Shown here piece after piece: positions 1 through 9,691 of a stretch of DNA of 61,844 bases (position 1 is its first letter; every line of letters begins with the position of its first letter). The stretch lies in NCBI RefSeq assembly GCF_900100195.1, contig NZ_FNES01000019.1:1-61844 (forward strand). Reading direction: 5' to 3'. The DNA is from Billgrantia gudaonensis (lineage in GTDB: Bacteria > Pseudomonadota > Gammaproteobacteria > Pseudomonadales > Halomonadaceae). A program made the translations under genes and the position numbers. The notes beneath the pieces are model-generated. The model had not been told where the DNA came from, searched no databases, and saw only the letters and a list, made by a program, of their open reading frames with translations.

Positions 1-276
1 GGGGTAGAGCCCACGCTCGCGGCAATAGGCGCTGAGTTCGGCCTCGTTCATCGGGGCCGTCTCCAGGACGATCTGGAATTTCTCCTGGCTGGTCCACTGG
101 TCGGGCTCGTTCGAACGTGATGGCAAAACCTGTCCTCGTGCTCTGGCCTGTTTCCGCCAATTGTAGAGGGTTGTCGCGGTGATGCCTTCCTGCTCGGCCA
201 GTTCCGGGATGGTTATGCTCATCGGCGGCGCCATCTTCTTGAGGATGGCTTCCTTACGCTCTGCGGGGTAACGCAT
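1..276 (-). mobile_element. IS transposase OrfA-like, 5' part (runs off window)
   Basis: The minus strand from an ATG at 276 stays open to the window edge (92 codons, no stop). The product starts MRYPAERKEAILKKM, and residues about 19-45 (ELAEQEGITATTLYNWRKQ) form a helix-turn-helix typical of the first ORF of IS3-type transposases, which binds the IS ends. A good ribosome site (GAGGTGATC) precedes the ATG. The gene is cut by the window, so its full length and the second ORF cannot be seen. The element sits inside the integrase gene that starts at 466; its end lies roughly between 306 and 321. The IS3 assignment is by resemblance only. Confidence 0.75.
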
Positions 277-309
277 GTTGATCACCTCTCAATCCGTTTA
301 GGTGACAAC

Positions 310-466
310 TACGTTGACGCATAGGGTACTTCATGCGCCAGTACTTGCTGCCGGTTGGAGTGATCTCCAGGTAGAGGCCACCACCGTCGGCCAGTTTGAC
401 GGTCTTGTCCTTGGGTTTGGCGTTGCGTACGGCAGTTGCGGACAGCTTGTTGGTCAGGCGGCTCAT
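310..466 (-). pseudogene. Tyrosine integrase N-terminus, interrupted by an IS
   Basis: From ATG 466 the minus strand encodes MSRLTNKLSATAVRNAKPKD and then a DGGGLYLEITPTGSKYWRMKY segment. This is the DUF4102 arm-binding N-terminus of P4/CP4-57-type tyrosine integrases. After KYWRMKY the homology stops and the frame runs into insertion-sequence DNA, so the gene is broken after about 45 codons. It lies just downstream of ssrA in the same orientation, the usual position of integrases of islands inserted at the tmRNA 3' end. The rest of the integrase may exist beyond the IS, outside the window. The exact IS junction is uncertain by about 15 bases. Confidence 0.8.
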
Positions 467-636
467 GGGGGCATCTCGTCCTATGATGGTGTCTTGCCCC
501 GCTCAAGATGCCCACAAGGCTGCGGCAAATGATTCGACTCCGCATGCATGCTGTGCTAGCGCCAGCATTGTTTTGGGGGCATCATCTTGAGGCTTCGACG
601 TTATGCCCCCACATATGCCCCTTCGGATGGGGGCAT
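467..636. repeat. GGGGGCAT repeats upstream of the integrase
   Basis: The non-coding stretch between the integrase start and the ssrA terminator holds GGGGGCAT at 467-474, 575-582 and 629-636 and its complement at 603-610, with a shorter inverted copy at 615-621. The last two can form a hairpin with a TTCGGA loop. Repeats near an integrase gene often serve as arm-type sites for integrase or its excisionase, or as operators. That role is inference here. Confidence 0.5.
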
Positions 637-666
637 GTCAAGGAATCTTCTGGGATCTTCTGGCAA

Positions 667-694
667 CAAAAAAGGGCCGTGAGGCCCTTTTTTG
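667..694 (-). terminator. Rho-independent terminator after ssrA
   Basis: AAAAAAGGGCC, a GTGA loop and GGCCCTTTTTT form a symmetric hairpin with a U-tract on either strand. It lies 43 bases past the ssrA CCA end, so it can end tmRNA transcription; it could also act on the opposite strand. Confidence 0.85.
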
Positions 695-736
695 TGCGGT
701 TCCTGGTGTTGTTTGGAACTACCTGGAACTGCTTGT

Positions 737-1115
737 TGGTGGAGGCGGCGGGAATTGAACCCGCGTCCGCCGGCACTCGCCCATTGGCTCTACATGCTTA
801 GGTCCGTCTTTTCATTTAACGCCGCTGGCTCCGACGGGCAGGATCCAGCAGCGCGATTCCTCTAAAGTTTAACGATCGACGGGAGGACGCCGCCGACCGC
901 GATCCCATCAGTCTTGGCTCATATCCCCTCCGCGATGAATGGGCACATCGCTTCGGGGCCGGGCTAGAAGCCAGCAGGTTTAAGCTGCCAGCGCGCCCTG
1001 AGCGTAGGTGTCGTCGTTTGCGACTATTTAGTCGTGATGTTGGATTTACGAGATACATCACGCTCTCGGCATGCACCGCAGGGGTTGTCACCGGCGTCGA
1101 AACCATGTCGCCCCC
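737..1115 (-). ncRNA. ssrA: tmRNA (transfer-messenger RNA)
   Basis: The RNA rescues ribosomes stalled on broken mRNAs, acting with SmpB. The 5' end reads GGGGGCGACATGGTTTCGAC and the 3' end carries the tRNA-like arm GGTTCAATTCCCGCC followed by CCACCA at 742-737, giving about 379 nt. The 5' GGGGGC and the 3' end form the acceptor arm. The tag frame (complement 980-1021) begins at GCA and encodes ANDDTYAQGALAA followed by TAA. It is transcribed in the same direction as smpB, which lies just upstream (complement 1156-1647). The 3' end is the probable attachment site of the island to the left. Confidence 0.97.
980..1021 (-). other. tmRNA tag reading frame
   Basis: Resume codon GCA at 1021-1019, then 12 further codons and TAA at 982-980. 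The peptide ANDDTYAQGALAA ends in ALAA, the degradation signal read by ClpXP-type proteases in relatives. It keeps the AND start usual in this group. Confidence 0.9.
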
Positions 1116-1155
1116 GTAACACGCATCCTATCAGGATACGCACCGTTACGACACC

Positions 1156-1647
1156 TCAGGCGCGGTTTTGTTCCCGCATGATGCGCCCTTTCTGGCGCTG
1201 CCAGTCGCGGTCCTTTTCGGTGGCGCGTTTGTCGTGGAGCTTCTTGCCGGTCACCAGCGCCAGTTCGCACTTCACCCGATTGCCTTTCCAATACAGCTTG
1301 AGCGGCACGCAGGTGTGCCCCTTCTCCTGGGAACGCGAGAAGATCTTGGCGATCTCCTTGCGATGCAGCAGCAGTTTGCGCGTCCGCGTGGGATCGGCCA
1401 CCTCGTGGGTGCTGGCGGTGTTGAGCGGCATGATATGACTGCCCAGCAGCCAGGCCTCGCCGTCCTTGACCAGGATGTAGGTGTCGGTGAGCTGTGCCTT
1501 CCCGGCGCGCAGGCTCTTCACCTCCCAACCGGCGAGCACCAGGCCCGCCTCGAAGGTCTCGTCGATGTGATACTCGAAGCGTGCCTTCTTGTTCTGGGCG
1601 ATGACGTTGTTGCCGGGGCCCTTTCCTTTGCCTTTCTTGTTGGCCAT
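1156..1647 (-). CDS. smpB: SsrA-binding protein SmpB
   Basis: SmpB binds the tRNA-like part of tmRNA and delivers it to stalled ribosomes. The 163-residue product starts [22 protein letters not shown] and keeps the family signatures [14 protein letters not shown] and the basic tail [16 protein letters not shown]. The frame is open 64 codons further upstream, but that part has no family similarity, so the ATG at 1647 is chosen; 163 residues is the usual size. It lies directly upstream of ssrA on the same strand, 40 bases from the RNA 5' end, and diverges from ratA. Confidence 0.97.
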   Translation of the reverse strand: MANKKGKGKGPGNNVIAQNKKARFEYHIDETFEAGLVLAGWEVKSLRAGKAQLTDTYILVKDGEAWLLGSHIMPLNTASTHEVADPTRTRKLLLHRKEIAKIFSRSQEKGHTCVPLKLYWKGNRVKCELALVTGKKLHDKRATEKDRDWQRQKGRIMREQNRA

Positions 1648-1774
1648 GGAACCTCGTGTCGTGTTCTGCCGGTGGCTTCGACCCTTCGATGTGGGGGGAA
1701 GCGTGATACCATTCAAGGCGTGAAACAACGGCTCATCATACGCCCTGGGCCCAGTGAAGTCAGCGGAGAGCGCA

Positions 1775-2209
1775 ATGCCAACGGTCAACCGGTCCGCCCT
1801 GGTGCGGCACCCGCCACGGGACATGTTCGAACTGGTCAATGACTTCGAACGCTATCCGGAATTCCTGCCGGGGTGTCGGCATGCGCGGTTGCTCGAACGT
1901 GACGATTCGCACCTGATCGGCGAGATGACGCTGGGTCGGGCCGGCATCGAGCAGAGCTTCACCACGCGCAACGACCTGATCGAGCCAGAACGCATCGAGA
2001 TGTCGCTGGTCAGCGGACCTTTCAAGCGCCTGCGCGGACGCTGGCTGTTCCTGCCCATGGGCGAGAATACCTGCAAGGTGTGCCTGGAGCTGGAGTTCGA
2101 GTTCGCCAATCGCCTGCTCGGCATGGCATTCGGCAAGCTGTTTCAGCAGGTGGCTGGGCAGCTGGTGGACTCTTTCACGCGCCGCGCTGACGAACTCTAT
2201 GGCCGCTAG
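1775..2209 (+). CDS. ratA: RatA/Coq10-family START-like protein
   Basis: This 144-residue protein belongs to the polyketide-cyclase/START-like family of E. coli RatA and eukaryotic Coq10. RatA was described as inhibiting 70S ribosome association, while Coq10 binds ubiquinone; which role applies here cannot be read from sequence. The characteristic N-terminal pattern ([25 protein letters not shown]) and the C-terminal helix that closes the lipid pocket are present. The ATG at 1775 is chosen over an in-frame start at 1754 because it fits the family. The gene overlaps rnfH by 11 bases, so the two are likely translated together, and it diverges from smpB. Confidence 0.92.
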   Translation: MPTVNRSALVRHPPRDMFELVNDFERYPEFLPGCRHARLLERDDSHLIGEMTLGRAGIEQSFTTRNDLIEPERIEMSLVSGPFKRLRGRWLFLPMGENTCKVCLELEFEFANRLLGMAFGKLFQQVAGQLVDSFTRRADELYGR

Positions 2210-2519
2210 CGATGCCACGCCTGCCGAAGGCGCGACCCTCACCGTCGAAGTGGCTTTCGCCCTGCCCGAGAAGCAGCGCATCGTCTCGTTGCGAGTGCCT
2301 GCCGGCACCACTGCCAGCCAGGCCGTTCGGCAGGCGGGGCTCGAGGCACTCTTCCCAGAGGTGGCGCCGGCGACATTCGCCGAGCCTGATTTGGGCATCT
2401 TCGGGCAGCGCTTGCGCGACCCGGATGATCATCGCCTGCGTGACGGAGATCGAGTCGAGGTCTACCGGCCGCTCACGATCGATCCCAAAGTCGCCCGTCT
2501 GGCGCGTGCTGGCCGCTGA
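2199..2519 (+). CDS. rnfH: RnfH family ubiquitin-like protein
   Basis: A 106-residue beta-grasp protein of the RnfH (UPF0125) family. The core pattern VEVAFALPEKQRIVSLRVPAG, the central DLGIFGQRLRDP and the end DGDRVEVYRPL are family hallmarks. The name comes from a neighbour of Rnf electron-transport genes in Rhodobacter; in most gammaproteobacteria it sits beside ratA, as here, and its function is not established. It starts within the last codons of ratA and is followed by the convergent bamE. Confidence 0.93.
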   Translation: MAASDATPAEGATLTVEVAFALPEKQRIVSLRVPAGTTASQAVRQAGLEALFPEVAPATFAEPDLGIFGQRLRDPDDHRLRDGDRVEVYRPLTIDPKVARLARAGR

Positions 2520-2544
2520 GACGGGCGGTCAGGCAGTGCACCGC

Positions 2545-3039
2545 TCAGTCGACCAGTCCATCATCGTCTGATGGTTCTCCGCCGGAGGGCACCGTGCCTC
2601 CGGTCTCCGGTGCGTCAGGAGTGGTGCTGGGGGCCGGTCCCGGCAGCGCTTCCGTGGGATCGGTGCCCTCGACAGCCGGTCCGGCTCCCTCCTGCGGACG
2701 CAACTCGATATCGGTCTCGAAGTCGCCTTCGCGATCGATGTCGGCGAGCTGACCGTTGCTGAAGGTGAGGGTCAGGCGGCGCTGCTGCACGTCGCCGTAG
2801 GCTTCGTCCAGGCGGAAGACATAGTCCCACTGGGTGGCATCGAAGGGAGCCTCGAGAAGGGGGCGGCCCATCACGTCCACCACCTGCTGCTGGCTCATGC
2901 CGGGTCGCAGTTGTTCGACCATGTCTTCGGTAACCAGATTGCCCTGGGGCAGGTCGCGTTTGTAGACACCTACGTAGCTGCAGCCACCGGCCAGGGAGAG
3001 GGCAGCAGTAAGACAGACGGTTTTGATCAGCTTTTGCAT
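2545..3039 (-). CDS. bamE: Outer membrane assembly lipoprotein BamE (OmlA)
   Basis: BamE is a small lipoprotein of the BAM complex that inserts beta-barrel proteins into the outer membrane. The 164-residue product has a signal peptide with Cys20 in an LAGGC lipobox, then the SmpA/OmlA domain: RPGMSQQQVVDVMGRP, FDATQWDYVFR and RRLTLTFSNGQLADI. The last 50 or so residues are a Pro/Gly/acid-rich tail not found in E. coli BamE. The ATG at 3039 is chosen because it gives the signal peptide; the frame stays open upstream. It diverges from fur with a 72-base gap, an arrangement shared with Pseudomonas (omlA-fur). Confidence 0.95.
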   Translation of the reverse strand: MQKLIKTVCLTAALSLAGGCSYVGVYKRDLPQGNLVTEDMVEQLRPGMSQQQVVDVMGRPLLEAPFDATQWDYVFRLDEAYGDVQQRRLTLTFSNGQLADIDREGDFETDIELRPQEGAGPAVEGTDPTEALPGPAPSTTPDAPETGGTVPSGGEPSDDDGLVD

Positions 3040-3111
3040 TTGAGTCGGTTCTTCACTATCGTGGATTCGGTCGATCATACCCGACCCTACCTGATACTGC
3101 GAAGAGCGACC

Positions 3112-3558
3112 ATGGCCGACCAAAACCATGAACTGCGCAAGGCGGGCCTCAAGGTCACCTTGCCGCGCGTGAAGATTCTGCAGATCCTCGAGAACGCTGA
3201 AGGCCAGCATCACCTCAGCGCCGAGGATGTCTACAAGACCTTGTTGGATGCCGGCGAAGACGTAGGCCTGGCGACGGTGTACCGCGTGCTGACGCAGTTC
3301 GAGTCGGCCGGCCTGGTCATCCGCCACAACTTCGACGGTGGGCATGCCGTGTTCGAGCTCTCACAGGAAGAGCATCACGATCACATGGTGTGCCTGGAAA
3401 GCGGCGAGATCGTCGAGTTCTTCGATGAGGTCATCGAGCGGCGCCAGCAGGAGATCGCCGAGGAGCACGGCTACGAACTCGTCGATCACGCTCTGGTGCT
3501 GTACGTGCGGCCCAAGGGCTCGAGCGCCACTCGACAGGAAGGCATCCAGAAGAAGTAG
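3112..3558 (+). CDS. fur: Ferric uptake regulator Fur
   Basis: Fur represses iron-uptake genes when loaded with ferrous iron. The 148-residue protein has the winged helix (LKVTLPRVKILQIL, then LATVYRVLTQFESAGLV) and the metal-binding stretch HAVFELSQEEHHDHMVC. The E. coli CxxC is not complete (CLES instead of CLDC), as I recall for Pseudomonas Fur. The start at 3112 gives the conserved MADQNHELRKAGLKVT beginning. Its probable target in this window is the iron transporter promoter near 13680. Confidence 0.97.
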   Translation: MADQNHELRKAGLKVTLPRVKILQILENAEGQHHLSAEDVYKTLLDAGEDVGLATVYRVLTQFESAGLVIRHNFDGGHAVFELSQEEHHDHMVCLESGEIVEFFDEVIERRQQEIAEEHGYELVDHALVLYVRPKGSSATRQEGIQKK

Positions 3559-3585
3559 CCTGTCTTGCTGATGCGATTTTCGATT

Positions 3586-3617
3586 CCCCGGTACGCTGCT
3601 TTAGCGCACCGGGGTTT
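3586..3617 (+). terminator. Terminator after fur
   Basis: CCCCGGTACGC and GCGCACCGGGG form a hairpin followed by TTTCGTC, 27 bases past the fur stop. It lies between convergent fur and recN and could serve both. Confidence 0.7.
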
Positions 3618-3640
3618 CGTCGTGCGTGGATTTCGGGCGG

Positions 3641-5320
3641 TCAGTGATGAGCGCTGAGCTGACCGGCATCGAGCATTTCACGGGCATGTGCCAGGGTCCG
3701 GTCGGAAAGCTTCACCCCGCCCAGCATGCGGGCCAGTTCGCTGACCCGGCCGGCCTCGTCGAGTAGCGCCATCTCGGTATGGGTGGCTTCTTCGCGTGCC
3801 TGTTTGGCGATGTGCAGATGCTGGTGGGCCTGCGCCGCCACCTGTGGCAGGTGGGTCACGGTCATCACCTGGCCGCCGTCGCCGAGGCGGCGCAGCAGGC
3901 GCCCGACGATTTCTGCAGTGGCGCCGGAGACGCCCACGTCGACCTCGTCGAACACCAGGCTGGGAATGGTGGAGTGCTGGGCTGCCACCACCTGAATGGC
4001 AAGGCTGATGCGTGACAGTTCGCCTCCCGATGCCACCCGGGCCAGGGGGCGCGGGGGTTGGCCCGGGTTGGCGCTGATCAGAAAGCTCACCCTTTCCATG
4101 CCTTCGGCCTGGGGCGTTTCGCGCTCGCTGACATCCACTTCGAAGCGCGCCTTGTCCATGGCGAGTAGGCCGAGTTGCTCCTGCACCGCCTTGGCGAAGC
4201 GGCCAGCGGCCTGCCGGCGCGCCTCGCCCACCCGCTGCGCCTGACTGCGCCAGCTGTCGCGCAGGGACTCCACTTCGGCGCGCAGTGCCTCGACCTGTTG
4301 GTCGCTGCCCTCGAGCCCGTCGAGCTCCTCGCGCAGTCGGCGATGGTGCGCCTCGAGTTCGTCCGGCATGACATGATGCTTGCGGGCGATGCGATGCACA
4401 TCGGCGAGCCGGGCCTCCACCCAGGCGAGTCGTTCCGGATCGAGTTCGGTGGTGTCGACGAAGCGGTGCAGCTCGCGGGCGGCTTCTTCGATCTGGATGC
4501 GGGCTTCTTCGAGCATGCCCAGCGGTTCCGCCAGTCGCTCTCGCGCTTGGGGCGGAAGAGCATCGAGCCGTCCGGTGGCGCGCGTGAGCAACGCCAGCGC
4601 GCTGCCCTCGTCATGGTCGCAGCACTCGGCGGCGAACTGGGCATCGTGCAGCGTTTCCTCGGCGTGGGCGAGTTCGGCCTGCTCCTGCTCCAGGCTGGAC
4701 AGCTCGTCTTCAGCCAATGCCAGTTGATCGAGCTCCTCTACTTGATAGTGAAGCAGTTGACGGCGCGCCTCGGTTTCGTCGCCGCTGGTCGTGAGCTGCT
4801 TGAGGCGGCGCCGGCTCGTCTGCCAGCGGTGAAAAGTGTCGGTGAGCTCGGCGACGGCAGCACGCTGGCCGGCCACGTCGTCGAGCAGTCGCTGGTGGGT
4901 CTCTTCGCGCAGCAACGCCTGATGGGCGTGCTGGCCGTGAATCTCGACCAGACATTCGCCGAGTGCCTTGAGGTCGGCGATGGTAGCCGGCTGGCCGTTG
5001 ATCCACGCTTTGGAGCGACCGGCAGCAGTGACCACGCGGCGCAGCAGGCAATCATCGACGGGCAGCTCGCGAGCTTCCAGCCAGGATTGCGCCGCTGGCA
5101 GCTCGGCGATCTCGAAGCGGGCGCTGACATCGGCGCGTTCGCATCCGTGGCGCACGCTGGCGCTGTCGGCCCGTTCGCCCAGACATAGCCCCAGTGCGCC
5201 GAGCAGGATCGACTTGCCGGCCCCGGTTTCGCCGGTGATGGCGGTCATTCCGCCGGTGAACTCCAGGTCGAGGCACTCGACGATGGCGTAGTCGCGAATG
5301 GCTAGCTGCGTGAGCATCAT
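3641..5320 (-). CDS. recN: DNA repair protein RecN
   Basis: RecN is an SMC-like ATPase for double-strand break repair. The 559-residue protein has a Walker A motif GETGAGKS at residues 30-37, a long coiled-coil middle rich in Glu/Arg/Gln/Ala, and a C-terminal ABC signature (VASGGELSRISLAIQ), Walker B (LVFDEVDVGVSG) and a final histidine switch (VTHLPQVAAQAHQH). Length is normal. A LexA-like box lies 50 bases upstream, which fits SOS control as in E. coli. It converges on fur and diverges from grpE. Confidence 0.97.
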   Translation of the reverse strand: MMLTQLAIRDYAIVECLDLEFTGGMTAITGETGAGKSILLGALGLCLGERADSASVRHGCERADVSARFEIAELPAAQSWLEARELPVDDCLLRRVVTAAGRSKAWINGQPATIADLKALGECLVEIHGQHAHQALLREETHQRLLDDVAGQRAAVAELTDTFHRWQTSRRRLKQLTTSGDETEARRQLLHYQVEELDQLALAEDELSSLEQEQAELAHAEETLHDAQFAAECCDHDEGSALALLTRATGRLDALPPQARERLAEPLGMLEEARIQIEEAARELHRFVDTTELDPERLAWVEARLADVHRIARKHHVMPDELEAHHRRLREELDGLEGSDQQVEALRAEVESLRDSWRSQAQRVGEARRQAAGRFAKAVQEQLGLLAMDKARFEVDVSERETPQAEGMERVSFLISANPGQPPRPLARVASGGELSRISLAIQVVAAQHSTIPSLVFDEVDVGVSGATAEIVGRLLRRLGDGGQVMTVTHLPQVAAQAHQHLHIAKQAREEATHTEMALLDEAGRVSELARMLGGVKLSDRTLAHAREMLDAGQLSAHH

Positions 5321-5369
5321 TCCCTCCTGGTCTCCAGCCCGGGCTAGGGCCTGGATGTCCGTACAATAT

Positions 5370-5389
5370 CATTGGGTTTATATACAGTA
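5370..5389 (-). promoter_or_regulatory. LexA (SOS) box candidate for recN
   Basis: On the minus strand the 20 bases read TACTGTATATAAACCCAATG. The left half is a perfect LexA half-site (TACTGTATATA) and the right half is degenerate, much like the recN SOS box of E. coli as I remember it. It lies 50 bases before the recN ATG. Confidence 0.7.
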
Positions 5390-5437
5390 GCTCAGGGACG
5401 CTCTCAATGCACGCGGGACATCCGCTGCAGGCGTTGC

Positions 5438-5465
5438 CTTGAGATCGACGCGATGGCCCCCATAT
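5438..5465 (+). promoter_or_regulatory. Sigma-32 heat-shock promoter before grpE
   Basis: CTTGAG at 5438-5443 and CCCCATAT at 5458-5465 with a 14-base spacer match the RpoH consensus (CTTGAA, 13-17, CCCCATNT) with one mismatch. It lies about 80 bases before the grpE start. Confidence 0.8.
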
Positions 5466-5546
5466 AGGCGGCAGATTGCCACCTTACACCGATACCCGTT
5501 CATGGCCCGCCAGTCGCGGGCCGAGTCACAGTTGCAGGAGACCTTC

Positions 5547-6194
5547 ATGGCCAAGCAATCCCAGACCCCGCTGGACGACGAGCTGGCGAGACAGGAGCAG
5601 GAGGCCGAGATGCAGCCCGAACAGACGCCGGACGAGGCCGGTGCGATCGAGGGTGCCGACGAGGCCGAGGCGCTCGCCAGCGAGGCCGAGCCCGCCGACG
5701 CCGAGACGAGCGGCGACAACCCCGAGGCCGAAGTGCTGGCCGCCAAGGTGGAGGAGCTCGAGCAGAGCCTGGCCGAAGCCAAGGACCAGGCTCTGCGCGC
5801 TGCTGCCGAGGCACAGAACGTGCGCCGCCGGGCCGAGCAGGAGGCCGAGAAGGCGCGCAAGTTCGCCCTCGAGAAGTTCGTCAAGGAACTGCTGCCGGTC
5901 ATCGACAGCCTCGAAAAAGCGCTCGACGCCATGGGCGAGGATGCCACCGAGGCGCATCGCGAGGGCGTGTCGATGACGCTCAAGATGCAGCTCGACGTGC
6001 TGGGCAAGTTCGGCGTCGAAGTGATCGAGCCCCAGGGCGAGCCCTTCGATCCGCAGTACCACGAGGCCATGGCCATGGTGCCCAACCCCGAGATGGAGCC
6101 CAATAGCGTGATGGAAGTGGTGCAGAAGGGCTACCTGCTCAACGGCCGCCTGGTGCGCCCGGCGATGGTGGTGGTCAGCCAGAGCGCCGACTGA
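5547..6194 (+). CDS. grpE: Nucleotide exchange factor GrpE
   Basis: GrpE releases ADP from DnaK. The 215-residue product has an acidic, disordered N-terminus (to about residue 65), a long coiled coil ([33 protein letters not shown]) and the C-terminal beta domain with HEAMAMVPN and [13 protein letters not shown]. The ATG at 5547 has a GCAGGAGACC ribosome site; the frame is open for 36 codons more upstream, but that part overlaps the sigma-32 promoter. It is the first gene of the grpE-dnaK-dnaJ chaperone cluster. Confidence 0.96.
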   Translation: MAKQSQTPLDDELARQEQEAEMQPEQTPDEAGAIEGADEAEALASEAEPADAETSGDNPEAEVLAAKVEELEQSLAEAKDQALRAAAEAQNVRRRAEQEAEKARKFALEKFVKELLPVIDSLEKALDAMGEDATEAHREGVSMTLKMQLDVLGKFGVEVIEPQGEPFDPQYHEAMAMVPNPEMEPNSVMEVVQKGYLLNGRLVRPAMVVVSQSAD

Positions 6195-6221
6195 GGCGGT
6201 CAGCGAAAGGGCGGCGGCGGA

Positions 6222-6250
6222 CTTGAAAAGTCATGCCCCGCCCCCCAGAT
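6222..6250 (+). promoter_or_regulatory. Sigma-32 promoter before dnaK
   Basis: A perfect CTTGAA at 6222-6227, a 15-base spacer and CCCCAGAT at 6243-6250 (one mismatch to CCCCATNT). It starts 27 bases past grpE and ends 63 bases before the dnaK ATG, so dnaK-dnaJ can be heat-induced independently of grpE. Confidence 0.78.
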
Positions 6251-6313
6251 AGACGACAAACCCGCGGCAAGCGCCGCAGACACGGATCAAGGCAACGAAT
6301 TCGAGGATTTCCT

Positions 6314-8248
<1,935 letters not shown>

Positions 8249-8353
8249 CCACCAGGCCTTGCCAGGGATGACGGCAGCGCGGGGGCACGACTCCCGCGTT
8301 GCCGTTTCCGCGGCTGGGGCGGACACTGCCTAGACCAGGAGGCGCAAGGACTC

Positions 8354-9505
8354 ATGTCCAAACGCGATTTTTACGAGGTGCTGGGCGTCGGGCGGGATGC
8401 CGACCAGAAGGACATCAAGAAGGCCTACCGACGCCTGGCGCAGAAATATCACCCGGACCGCAACCCGGATGACGACACGGCGGCGGAGAAGTTTCGCGAA
8501 GTCTCCGAAGCCTACGAAGTGCTGGCCGACAGCGAGAAGCGCGCCGCCTACGATCAGTTCGGCCACGCCGGGGTCGACGGCCAGGCCGGTGGGTTCGGCG
8601 GCGGCCAGGGAGGCTTCGGCGGTGCGGGTGCCGGCGGTTTCAGTGACATCTTCGGCGACGTTTTCGGCGATATCTTCGGCGGAGGGGGGCGGCGCAACCC
8701 CAACGCGCCGCAGCGCGGCAGCGATCTGCGCTACAACCTCGAGCTGGATCTGGAGAGCGCCGTGGCCGGCACCAGCGTGGACATCCGCGTGCCACGCCAC
8801 GTCGAGTGCGAGCGCTGCGACGGTGCCGGTGCCGAGCCGGGCTCCAGCAAGGAGACCTGCCCGACCTGTAACGGCATGGGACAGGTACGCATGCAGCAGG
8901 GCTTCTTCGCCGTGCAGCAGACCTGCCCCACCTGCCACGGCAGTGGCCAGCACATCAAGGTGCCGTGCCACAAGTGCCACGGCGAAGGCCGGGTACGCGA
9001 GACTCGCACGCTTTCGGTGAAGATTCCCGCCGGCGTGGACACCGGCGACCGCATTCGTCTCAATGGCGAGGGCGAAGCCGGTATCAACGGGGGCCCGCCG
9101 GGCGACCTCTACGTTCAGGTGCACATCAAGCCGCACCACATCTTCCAGCGCGACGGGCGCCACCTGCAGTGCGAGGTGCCGATCAACTTCGTCGACGCCG
9201 CACTCGGCGGCGAGCTGGAGGTGCCGACCCTGGATGGCCGGGTCAAGCTCAAGATTCCGCCAGAGACACAGACCGGCAAGCTGTTCCGCCTGCGCGGCAA
9301 GGGCGTCAAGCCGGTGCGTGGCGGCCCGCCGGGCGACCTGCTGTGCAAGGTGGTGGTCGAGACCCCGGTGCATCTCAACGAGGAGCAGAAGGACTTGCTG
9401 CGCAAGTTCCAGGAGAGCCTCGACGGCAGCAACAGCCGCCACTCCCCGAAGAAGACCAGTTTCTTCGACGGCGTTAAGAAGTTCTTCGAGGACATGAAGC
9501 CGTAA
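8354..9505 (+). CDS. dnaJ: Co-chaperone DnaJ (Hsp40)
   Basis: DnaJ delivers clients to DnaK and stimulates its ATPase. The 383-residue type I protein has the J domain with HPD at residues 33-35, a Gly/Phe-rich linker (about 78-118), four CxxCxGxG-type zinc repeats ([32 protein letters not shown]) and the C-terminal substrate domain. An AGGAGG-like site precedes the ATG. It lies 105 bases after dnaK and is followed by a strong terminator. Confidence 0.98.
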   Translation: MSKRDFYEVLGVGRDADQKDIKKAYRRLAQKYHPDRNPDDDTAAEKFREVSEAYEVLADSEKRAAYDQFGHAGVDGQAGGFGGGQGGFGGAGAGGFSDIFGDVFGDIFGGGGRRNPNAPQRGSDLRYNLELDLESAVAGTSVDIRVPRHVECERCDGAGAEPGSSKETCPTCNGMGQVRMQQGFFAVQQTCPTCHGSGQHIKVPCHKCHGEGRVRETRTLSVKIPAGVDTGDRIRLNGEGEAGINGGPPGDLYVQVHIKPHHIFQRDGRHLQCEVPINFVDAALGGELEVPTLDGRVKLKIPPETQTGKLFRLRGKGVKPVRGGPPGDLLCKVVVETPVHLNEEQKDLLRKFQESLDGSNSRHSPKKTSFFDGVKKFFEDMKP

Positions 9506-9529
9506 GGCAACGTTCTCGACGGCACGTTC

Positions 9530-9573
9530 GAGGCCCCGCGCTCCACAAGGAGGCGGGGCCTCGTCGTGTTTTG
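9530..9573 (+). terminator. Terminator after dnaJ
   Basis: GAGGCCCCGC (9530-9539) pairs perfectly with GCGGGGCCTC (9553-9562), followed by GTCGTGTTTTGT. It closes the chaperone operon 25 bases past dnaJ. Confidence 0.85.
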
Positions 9574-9691
9574 TCCCATGAAATGCCGGCCGAACATAGG
9601 AATGTTTCCCATCCCCGGGGTACCATAGCCGCCTCTCTCGTGCACGCGGAGCGCTGTATCCGTTCGACTCGAATGACGCTCAAGGACACTC

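Noticed and set aside
816..1438. Open frames across ssrA and smpB (816-1106 minus, 1034-1438 plus)
   Set aside because: They overlap the tmRNA gene and smpB, which are certain; no ribosome sites or family character.
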